DNA from: Amaurobius ferox
Taxonomy: Eukaryota > Arthropoda > Arachnida > Araneae > Amaurobiidae
Length of the DNA: 64,000 bases
Direction of reading: 5' to 3'
Assembly: GCA_951213105.1 (NCBI GenBank)
Contig: OX578139.1
Span: 69,936,754 to 70,000,753 of the forward strand
Each line of letters starts with the position of its first letter. Positions within the stretch are counted from its first letter, which is position 1. Below the pieces are notes generated by a model. It was given only the letters and a program-made list of their open reading frames with translations. It had not been told where the DNA came from and ran no database searches. Shown here piece after piece: positions 26,301 through 38,300 of the stretch. The translations under genes and the position numbers were made by a program.

Positions 26301-29300
26301 GTCTAATTACCAAATAAACACAGAAATTGAATTAAAAATACAAATTTAGTGTTATTTTGTGCAATTAAACTCAATTTAATAAATTATTAAAGATATAAAA
26401 CAAGAAAGATCAATAATACTTAAAGCATTGATTATGAAACACTTTCCAACTTCAATGCAATTTTATTTAAAAAAGTCTAAAATGCAATACATTCCTCGGT
26501 AATATTTTAAAACTTATCACAATACTACATTAATTTATTATATTTGAAAACTTAAACCTTCATTGAAAAAAATGAACTGCATTTAAATGACGGCATTGAA
26601 ATATAAATTGCCTGGTTTAAATATCTCGATGCGATACATTCCACGGTAATATTTTTAAAACTATCATAATACTATGATGATTTTATAAATTTGAAAACTT
26701 CATCGAAAGCAACTGAAATTAATTCAAATGACGTCATAGAGAAAATAACACGCCTGGATCTCTCTGTAAAAACAGCATTTCATTCATAACTTTCTTCCAT
26801 TCATTTCATTCATCACAATACTATAATAATTTATTTTATTTAAAAATTAAGACCATGAAGCTACAAGTAATTAAACTCTATGCTTAAAACTTCATAGAAA
26901 AAAATTGACCTTCTCTTTATAAAATCAATTAATATTTCATTCATATCAGCCATGCAGACTCCATGGACTGAATTATTTTGTGTTAAAGAAATACAGTAAT
27001 TATAATGCAACTCATTCTACATATTTTACTCATTCTACATTTTACATAAGTGAACAAGACAGATCAATCATGCATAAGCATTGATTATGAAACACTTTCC
27101 AACTGAAATGCAATTTATTTAAAAATCTCTAAAATGTGATACATTCAGTGGTGATATCTTTTACATTATCACAGTACTACAGTAATTTATTATACTTAAA
27201 TATTTAAAACTGTATCGAAATATAAATCATCGGATTCTCTATGCAAAATCAATGAATATTTCATTCATATAACTTGTATTCCAGACTACAGAGCTAAATA
27301 ATTTAGTGTGAAAAAAATTCAGCAGTTCTTATGTAACTCACCTTACAATCGCTTGAGATATTTGCATTCTACATAAGTTAAAATTAGGTTTCGTTGAAGA
27401 AATAATAAAAGTTTAGGGATCATTTAAAATCACAGCTATTGTAATTGCGCAGGCACGGAATTTAGATACACAGATAATACACAGATACACAGCTAATATT
27501 TATGTGTGCGTGTGTATGTATTCAAAGTATTGGAATCGTGCCGAAGATCGGAACTCGAATTTTCGAAGGATCTACACGTTTTGGGACTTCTAGAACACGA
27601 AAAAACTATTTTTAGGAAGACGTCTGTGTGTGTAAGTGTGTATCTGTGTGTGTTTCTGTGTGTGTTTCTGTCTGTGAGGATATTGCATCCACTCTAACTG
27701 AAAAACTAATGGACCGAATTTAATAAAATTTGGTAGGTAAGTTTTTGTGGGAAACCCTGATGTTTATTTGATTATAGTACGATTCGTAATAAAAGAATCT
27801 GCCTTCTTTGCGAAATAGCCGGCAGAAATTGCTTTTATCCACTCTAGCTAAAAACTAATGGACTAAATTTAACACAATTTGGTGTATAATATTTCAATAA
27901 TCTACAAGTGATTTATATACCAAATTTAACAAAATTTGTTATATAAGTCACTTGTAGATTATTCTAGTACGATTCGGGAAAAAGGAAAGGGCTGTTTTTG
28001 CGAAATGGCCCGCAAAAATCGTTAAATATAAAAATATAAGACTACGTGTACTCAATTATATCAATTAAATTCCTATTTTATACTTGATTTTTAACAACAA
28101 AAATAATAAGATTAACCTCATTACTCTAGGACTAGCCGTTCTTGAGATATTTTCGTTTTTTTGCATTTTTTTTTGCAATTGTTGTAGAATAAAATGTTCT
28201 AAAAATTTAAGCTGTGTACCAAATTTTAACTCTCTAGGAAGTAGGAAAGTGTATTAAAAACACCATCAAATAAGTATATCATGAAGAGTTATATAAAATT
28301 TAAAAACAAATTGAAAAATTGTTATCTACCAAATTTATTTTTAAATGTGAAGCTTCTTTCATATACAAAATAGCAAGGTTACTATATCCTAAACCAAAAT
28401 AGTTAAACTCTTGGAAAAATATATATTATATAAAATATTTATTTGTTCTTTCTGGAGGATATCCTAAAATTCAGAATTTAATGGAATTCGTTTTTCTCCC
28501 TATTTTAAATAATTTTTAATTAAAAAACTACCTAACATATTTTACTGAAATTTTTTTTTATATTTTATGGGATAATGTGAATATTTTCTAAAAATTTCGA
28601 AGCAAATTGTCAATTTTAAATGTGCTTAAAAAATGTTTGAAAAATTAGGTTTCATAGGTTTCAATGTATTTCATTTTTTCAACCAGGGTTCAATAAAAAA
28701 CTAATTGGGTTATATTATTTATATATATTTCCATAGGTCACACAGACCGTCTGAAAAACATAGTAAAATTTCATTTTGATAAAGTCATTTTTACGGCAGT
28801 TATCGTGCTAACGGACAGACAGACAGACAGACAGACAGAATGAACAGAGTCATAAACACTTTTCAACTATGTTGTAAAGTGTTAAAAATGAATTTGAGTC
28901 TGCAGGGAAAGTCATGTGCTGCCCACATCAGATTTTTACTTTCCCTGCAATACATGATGTATAGGGAAAGTATTAGAATCATGTCGAAAATCGCAACTCG
29001 AGTTTTCGACGGATCTACACGTTTCGAGACCTCTAGAATACGAAAAAACTATTTTTAGCGTGGCGTCTATGTATGTGTCTGTCTGTGTGTCTGTCTGTGT
29101 GTCTGTCTGTGTAGATTTTGTATCGACTCTAACTAAAAAAGTATTGGACCAAATTTCATAAAACTTGGTAGGTAAGTTACTTGTGGGTGAATCTGGTGCT
29201 GATTAGTTTTGGGTATGATTCGGGATAAAAGAACCCGCCTTTTTTTGCGAAATGGTCCGCAAAAGCTTTTATCTACTCTAGTTGAAAAACTATTGGAGTG

Positions 29301-32300
29301 TGTGTCTGTCTGTATGTCTGTCTGTCTGTGTGTCTATCTGCATATCTGTCTGTCTGTCTTTGCAGATTTTGTATCCACTCTAACTAAAAAACTAATGGAC
29401 CGAATTTCATAAAATTTGGTAGGTAAGTGACTTGTGGGCAAATCTGGTGCTGATTAGTTTTGGGTACGTTTCGGGATTAAAAAAAACCGCTTTTTTTTGC
29501 GAAATGGCCCGCAAAAGCTTGTATCCACTCTAGCTAAAAAACTAATGGACCGAATTTCACAAAATTCGGTTGATAAGTCACTTGTAGATTACCCTGGTGC
29601 TGATTATATTTTGGTACGATTTGGAAAATTTTTTTTTGCAAAATGATCTAAAATAAAAAACTACGTATGCTCAAATATATCCTTAAAATGCTTGTTTAAT
29701 ACGTAATTTTTAAAGAAGAAAAGAATAAGACCAACCCCATTACACTCGAACTAGTCGTTCTCGAGATATTTCAGTTTTTTCGTATATTCTCTACGCCACC
29801 TTTGAAAATAAGTCCAGTTATCAAATGAGAACGAAAATTGAATTAAAAGTGAATTAAATTTAATTAAAATAAAGAGAACGTGGATATAAGTCTGCAGGTA
29901 ATGTCATGTGCTGCCCTCATCAGATCTTTTTTTACCGCATCAATGCATTCATTCTCTAAGCATGCTTTTATTGTATGCAAAGTTTTAGAGACCACCCACT
30001 TCGAAGGTGAGGGTTTGCAATTCCGTCCCAGTAGCTGACTGATAGAACGTCGGCTGGTCAGCACTGAGATCCGTGGTTAAGTTCCCGGTTGGGACGGCAA
30101 TGTTCTTTACAATGGCATCCGGACAAATCAACCCCGAAGGGTGCAATGACGTCTGTGGTCTGAATGTAATCCTAGTACGACTAGCACGGATTCAGTGGAC
30201 TTTGGTATCCTGAGCGCCTATTTCAACTCGTGTCGGAAGGTCAACAGCTACGTAGGAAGTTAACTTGGCGGATTAACATGTAGCAGCAGGCTAACTTGAG
30301 ACAAAAATAGCAGGAAGTGATCAGTCAGAATGTTAAGTAGCACGCCAATGTGGCATTAGAGGGAGACGAACGCAGAGCTCCACCTGCAATTCCGTCCCAA
30401 TATCTCAATGGTAGAGCGTTGGCCAGTCACCATGAAGTTTCGTTACTCGATTCCTGGTTGGGGCAAAAAGATCTTTCACTAAGTAACAATACTGAAGGAG
30501 TACGATTTTCCACAAAATGTGATTATCTCTGTCAGTCTTGTGATCTCAGTTAGTTCCTTTTTACTTTCCTTATATACATAATGTATGAGGAAAGTATTGT
30601 GACGGGGTCGAAAATTTGAATTCGAGTTTTCGACGGGAGAGCACGTTTGAAGCAACCTTGATCACGAATCGAACATTTATGAGGTGATGCCTGTGTGTGT
30701 GTGTGAAAGTATATATGTGTGTGTCAGTAAGTCTGTGGAAACGATAACTAACAAACGAATGGACCGATTCGAATGAAATTTGGTACAAAATCCATGAATA
30801 CTGGAAGTCCATGAATACTGGAAGCCTTTTGTTCTAAAACGCAATCGAATGTTCAGAACCCCCCCTAAATTTGCGAGTGAAATTTTGAAAAAATCAAAAC
30901 CTTTAATAAAGTTACGCAAATAGACATTTCTTATGTAATTTTCCCTTAGAAAACGATTGACATAAACTTTAGAACGCTAGCATAAACCGTTCTCGAGATA
31001 TTGCACATTTTTCAAATAAATTTATCAAAAAATCCCATAAATTAAAAAAAATATTAACTGTTGAGAAACATGTTTCCTTTTTATGTGTAATATCATGCGA
31101 TAAATTGGGTGACATCATTTTCATGGATCTAACACGTTCCATTCACGAGAAAAGATACTTTGAGTAATATTTTTGCATTTGAACGCCAATACCCATTTAT
31201 CTGCTGTAAGAATAACTTATTTCTACATCCATAACGCTTGGCGAGATTTTGGCGACGAATTTAGCGAAATGTCTCCAACTTGCCGACATTTTTAAATGTT
31301 GCCAAATTAACGAAAATCTCGCCAAATGGATAAAAATGACGCTAAATCAAAGAAAATGACGACAAATTGTGAAAATTTAATATCTTGGAAAGAATATAAG
31401 TATCTACTATGAGAATAACATTTTTTTAAACTATAAAAGTAGTAAATTCATTGCATTATATAAGGAAAGTCATGTGTTGCCCACATCAGATTTTTTAAAT
31501 TGTCAAACAATATTTACATTAATTAAATATTATTCAATATTTATAATAATAAAGAAAGATGTCTGTATGCCCGTGTCTTGTGCATGAGCATATGCAGGAT
31601 TTTTAGAATTTTTTCCTGGGTGGATTGGGGGTGGAGCGTGTTAAAATGGATTGCATTCACAATTTAAATATTACTATCAGCATTGAAATATGTACTGTTA
31701 CAAAATTTAGATATTACTATCAACATTGAAATATGTACTGTTACAAAATTTAGATATTACTATCAACATTGAAATATGTACTGCTACAAAATTTAGATAT
31801 TACTATCAACATTAAAATATGTACTGTTACAAAATTTAGATATTACTATCAACATTGAAATATGTACTGTTACAAAATTTAGATATTACTATCAACATTG
31901 AAATATGTACTCTTACAAAATTTAGATATTACTATCAACATTGAAATATGTACTCTTACAAAATTTAGATATTACTATCAACATTGAAATATGTACTGTT
32001 ACAAAATTTAGATATTAATATCAACATTGAAATATGTACTGTTACAAAATTTAGATATTGCTATCAACATTGAAATATGTACTGTTACAAAATTTAGATA
32101 TTACTATCAACATTGAAATATGTATTATTATAAAATTTAGATATTACTATCAACATTGAAATATGTACTGTTACAAAATTTAGATATTACTATCAACATT
32201 GAAATATGTACTATTACAAAATTTAGATATTACTATCAACATTGAAATATGTACTGTTACAAAAAAAATTGAATAGATAGTATGAGCATCACTCTTTAAA

Positions 32301-35300
32301 AATTAGTGTGTATAGCACTTTTAAAAATTAGTATCTATAAAACTTTTAAAAATCAGTGTGTCCACCTTTAAAAAATATTCCCCCTTTCATAACAGAGTTT
32401 TTACTCTCCTGGAGACAGAGCAACTAAACTAATAAATTGGACATTCATAAACATACCAAATGCAATAATTCTAAGTTTTCCAAGTTAGGTGTTTAAATTG
32501 TTTTTATTAACATGCACGTGGTAGAAAACATACAGTAGTGGTTGAATGTTCTAATTCTAAAAAGCAGTTTTCTTATTTTTTTCTCTCATATTGGGTTAAT
32601 TAAATCAACAATTTTCCAGGGGGTGCTTTGGAACCTCACCCCCTGCCCCATCTAAATGCGCCCATGGTCCTGTGTAGAGAAAAATTTATACGTCGTACGT
32701 CCATAAAATTTTTTGCACATGTACTTCAGAACTCGAGACATAACGCCTAGGCGAAATTTCCTTTAAATTCGAATTAGTTTTAGTTATTTTAAGTATAAAA
32801 CAAGAAAGATCAATCTTGCATAAGCATTGATTATGAAACACTTTCCAACTGAAATGCAATTTCATTTAAAAATTACTAAAATGTGATACATTCAGTGGTG
32901 ATATCTTTTACATTATCACAGTACTACAGTAATTTATTATGCTTAAATATTTTAAACTGTATCGAAATATAAATCATCTGATTCTCTATGCAAAATTAAT
33001 GAATATTTCATTCCTATAACTTGTATTCCAGACTTCAGAGCTAAATAATTTTGTGTGAAAAAAATTCAGCAATTCTTATGTAACTCACCTTACAATCGCT
33101 TAAGATATTTGCATTCTGCATAAGTTAAAATTAGGCTTCCTTGAAGAAACAATAAAAGTTTAGGGATCATTTAAAATCACAACAATTGTAATTGCGTAGG
33201 CACGGAATTTAGATACACAGATAATACACAGATACACAGATAATATATATATGTGTGTGTGTGTATGTATTCAAGGCATTGGAATCGTGCCGAAGATCGG
33301 AACTCCGAATTTTCGAAGGATCTACACGTTTTGGGACTTCTAGAACACGAAAAAACTATTTTTAGGAAGACGTCTGTGTGGGTAAGGGTGTATCTGTGTA
33401 TGTTTCTGTGTGTCTGTGAGGATATTACATCCACTCTAATTGAAAAACTAATGGACCGAGTTTCATAAAATTTGGTAGGTATGTTTTTTGTGGGAAACCC
33501 TGATGTTCATTTGATTATAGTACGATTCGTAATAAAAGAATCTGCCTTCTTTGCGAAATAGCCGGCAGAAATTGCTTTTATCCACTCTAGCTAAAAACTA
33601 ATGAACTAAATTTAACACAATTTGGTGTATAATATTTCAATAACCTACAAGTGATTTATATACCAAATTTAACAAAATTTGTTATATAAATCACTTGTAG
33701 ATTATTCTAGTACGATTCGGGAAAAAGGAACGGGCTGTTTTTGCGAAATGGCCCGCAAAAATCGTTAAATATAAAAATAAAAGACTACGTGTGCTCAATT
33801 ATATCAATTAAATTCCTTTTTTATACTTGATTTTTAACAACAAAAATAATAAGACTAACCTCATTACTCTAGGACTAGCCGTTTTTGAGATATTTTCGTT
33901 TTTTTGCATTTTTTTGCAATTGTTGTAGAATAAAATGTTCTACAAATTTAAGCTGTGTACCAAATTTTAACTCTCTAGGATGTAGGAAAGTGTATTAAAA
34001 ACGCCATCAAATAAGTATATCATGAAGAGTTATATAAAATTTAAAAACAAATTGAAAAATTGTTATCTACCAAATTTATTTTAAAATGTGAAGCCTCTTT
34101 CATATACAAAATAATTAAACTCTTGGAAAGATATTTATTATATAATATATTTATTTGTTCTTTCTGGAGGATTTCCTAAAAGTCAGAATTTAATGGAATT
34201 CGTTTTTCTCCCTATATTAAATAATTTTTAATTAAAAAACTACCTAACACATATTTTACAGAAATTTTTTTTATATATTTTATGGGATAATGTGAATATT
34301 TTCTAAAAATTTCGAAGCAAATTGTGAATTTAAATGTGCTTAAAAAATGTTTGAAAAATTAGGTCTCATAGGGTTCAATGTATTTCATTTTTTCAACCAG
34401 GGTTCAATAAAAAATTAATTGGGTTATATTATTTATTTATATCCCCATAGGTCACACAGACCGTCTGAAAATTTCCTTTTGATAAAGTCATTTTTACGGC
34501 AGTTATCGTGCTAACGGACAGACAGACAGACAGACAGTCAGAATGAACAAAGTCATAAACACTTTTCAACTATGTTGTAAAGTGTTAAAAATGAATCTGA
34601 GTCTGCAGGGAAAGTCCTGATGTTCATTAACCCTGATGAAGAATCCTGATGTTCATTAGATTATAGTACGATTCGTAATAAAAGAATCCGTCTTCTTTGC
34701 GAAATGGCCAGCAGAAATTGCCTTTATCCACTCTAGCTAAAAACTAATGGAACAAATTTAACAAAATTTATTGTATAATATTTCAATAACCTACAATTGA
34801 TTTATATACCAAATTTAATCAAATTTGGTATATAAATCATTTGTAAGTTATTCTAGTAAGATTCGGGAAAAAGGAATGGGCTATTTTTTGCGAAATGGGC
34901 CTCAAAAATCGTTAAATGTAAAAATAAAAGACTACGTGTGCTCAATTATATCAATTAAATTCCTATTTTATACGTGATTTTTGACAACAAAAAGAATAAG
35001 ACTAACCCCATTGCACTAAGACTAGCCGTTGAGATATTCTAGTTTCTTTGCTTTTTCGCTACGCCACCTTTGACAATAAGTCCAGCTACCAAATGAGAAC
35101 CATATTTAAGTTTAACGTGAAAATTCAATGTCATTTATAATACTTATGGCTGTTATTTTGTGCAGATAAACTCAAATTATTATTGAAGAAATAAAGAGAA
35201 CGTGAATATGAGTTTGCAGGGAAAGACATGTGCTGCCCACATCAGAATTTTTAACAATATTACAACAATGATTTATAGAAGTGAACGGGGATTATTTGCA

Positions 35301-38300
35301 GGCCATTTCGAAAAAAATGTAGGATCTATATTTAAAGATCCACCAAATTGTTGTAGAATAAAATGTTCTACAAATTTAAGCTGTGTACGAAATTTTAACT
35401 CTCTAGGACGTTGGAAAGTGCATTAAAAATGCCATCAAATAAGTATATTATGAAGAGTTATATAAAATAAAATAAAAAATTGTAAGTATATCATGAATTG
35501 AAAAATTGTTATCTACCAAATTTATCTTAAAATGTGAAGCCTCTCTCATATACAAAATAATCAAACTCTTGGAAAGATATTTATTATATAATATATCTCT
35601 TTTTAACACTTTACAACAAAGTTGAAAAGTGTTTATGAGTTTGTTCATTCTGTCTGTCTGTCTCTCCGTTAGCACGATTACTGCCGTAAAAATGAATTAA
35701 TCAAAATGAAATTTTAGTATGTTGTTCAGACGGTCTGTAGGACCTATGGGAATATAAATGAATAATATCACCCAATTAGTTTTGGATTGAACCCGGGTTG
35801 AAAAAATGAAATACATTGAGCCCTATGGGACCTAATTTTTCAAACATTTTTTAAGCGGATTTAAAATTCACAAATTGCTTCAAAAATTTTAGGTAATATT
35901 CAAATTGTTCCATAAAATATATAAAAAAATATTCAGCGAAATATATTCAGTAGTTTTTTAAATAAAAATTAAAATAATAATTACACCTCTTATATGAAAC
36001 GATCACGTGACCATGATATGAAACGTTCACATGACCCACTTCAAAATGATATATGGCATCCATCCTGTTTCAAAATCGTGATTTTTTAAGTTCTTTTTAA
36101 TTCGTATTGAGTGTTGTATCCGTCCTAAAACTACTTTATTTTTGCTTAAATTCTGTGCATCTACATACTGAAACAACGCAAATACAATATATTTAAGTTT
36201 AAATGCTCATCCAAATTTGATTATTTCTACAACGAAACCTATTTTTCACTTATGTAAAATGTAAACAGCAAAATATGTAGAATGAGTTGTATTAGAATTG
36301 CTGTATTTCTTTAACATAAAATAATTTAGTCCATGGAGTCTGCATGGTTGATATGAATGAAATATTAATTGATTTTATAAAGAGAAGGACGATTTTTTTC
36401 GATAAGTTTTAAGCATAGAGTTTATTTACTTGTAGCTCCATGGTCTTAATTTTTAAATAAAATAAATTATTATAGTATTGTGATGAATGAAATGAATGGG
36501 AGAAAGTTATGAATGAAATCCTGTTTTTATAGAGAGATCCAGGCGTGTTATATTTTCTATGATGTCATTTGAATTAATTTCAGTTGTTTTCGATGAAGTT
36601 TTCAAATATAATATCGTAGTATTATGATAGTTTTAAATATTATCGTCGTATTATGATAGTTTTAAAAATATTACCGTGGAATGTATCGCATTTTAGAGAT
36701 ATTTAAACCAGGCAATTTATATTTCAATGCCGTCATTTGAATGAAATTCATTTTTTTCAATGAAGGTTTAAGTTTTCAAATATAATAAATTAGTGTAGTA
36801 TTGTGATAAGTTTTAAAATGTATTGTATTGAGGAATGTATTGTATTTTCGACTTTTTTAAATAGAATTGCATTGAAGTTGGAAAGTGTTTCATAATCAAT
36901 GCTTTAAGCATGATTGATCTTTCTTTTTTTTTTCTGGAGGATATCCCAAAAGTTAGAATTTAATTGAATTCGTTTTTCTCCCTATATTAAATAATTTTTA
37001 ATTAAAAAACTACCTAACATATTTTACTGAAATTTCTTTTACACATTTTATGGGATAATGGGAATATTTTCTAAAAATTTCGAAGCAAATTGTCAATTTT
37101 AAATGTGCTTAAAAAATGTTTGAAAAATTAGGTTTCATAGGTTTCAATGTATTTCATTTTTTCAACCAGGGTTCAATAAAAAACTAATTGAGTTATATTA
37201 TTTATATATATTTCCATAGGTCACACAGACCGTCTGAAAAACATAGTAAAATTTCATTTTGATAAAGTCACTTTTACGGCAGTTATCGTGCTAAAGGACA
37301 GACAGATAGACAGACAGACAGAATGAATAAAGTCATAAACACTTTTCAACTATGTTGCAAAGTGTTAAAAACGTGTGTCTCAATCTTCTACTGCACGGTT
37401 GCTGATTGAGCCGTCTGGTGCTGCCGCCCTGAACGTAAAACTAAGTCGTTTATTATTTAGCTTTGACGTTTGAAATAACGAATGTTTAAAATAAGTTAAC
37501 GTAATGCCATTGGGGTAAGCTTAAGGGTGAGCGTCAGTAAATCCTCTGCCCTATCCGCGCTTTGTTAACTTTCGCGGCACACATTTTCGCCGAAATTTTG
37601 CTCAAACAGTTGCGAAATATTTTCTTAAAGATAAAATGCATTGCTTAGATTATATTAAAACTAAATTTAATACTCAATAAAACATAGAATATATTTTTTA
37701 TTTTAATCCAAAATATTTTTGGTGCTGCCATCTGTTGTCGTCATTTAATTCATACCGACTATTTTTATTTTTTAATGAACATTTTTAAATATCTATTCCT
37801 TTTAATACAGTATTAAATACAACAACAGATCATATATAATAATGCCACAATAACGGAAAAGTAATTTCTCTTTCTATAAATTTGAAAAGGGGATCTGAAT
37901 GTACATCACTGAGGACTGCAGTTTTGTCTTCAAGTTCCTTTGTCTTCAAATCCAAGTTCAATTACGTTTCCGTGATTCTGGCACTATTATATATGATCTG
38001 TTGCATTTAATAGCGTATTAGAAGGAATAGACATTTAAAAATGTTCATTAAAAAATAAAAATAGTCGGTATGAATTAAATTACGACAACAGATGGCAGCA
38101 CCAAAAATATTTTGGATTGAAATAAAAAATATATTCTATGTTTTATTGGGTATTAAATTTAGTTTTAATATAATCTAAGCATTGCATTTTATCTTTCAGA
38201 AAATATTTCGCAACTGTTTGAGCAGAATTTCGGCGAAAAATGTGTGCCGCGAAAGTTAACAAAGCGCGGATAGGGCAGAAGATTTACTGACGCTCACCCT

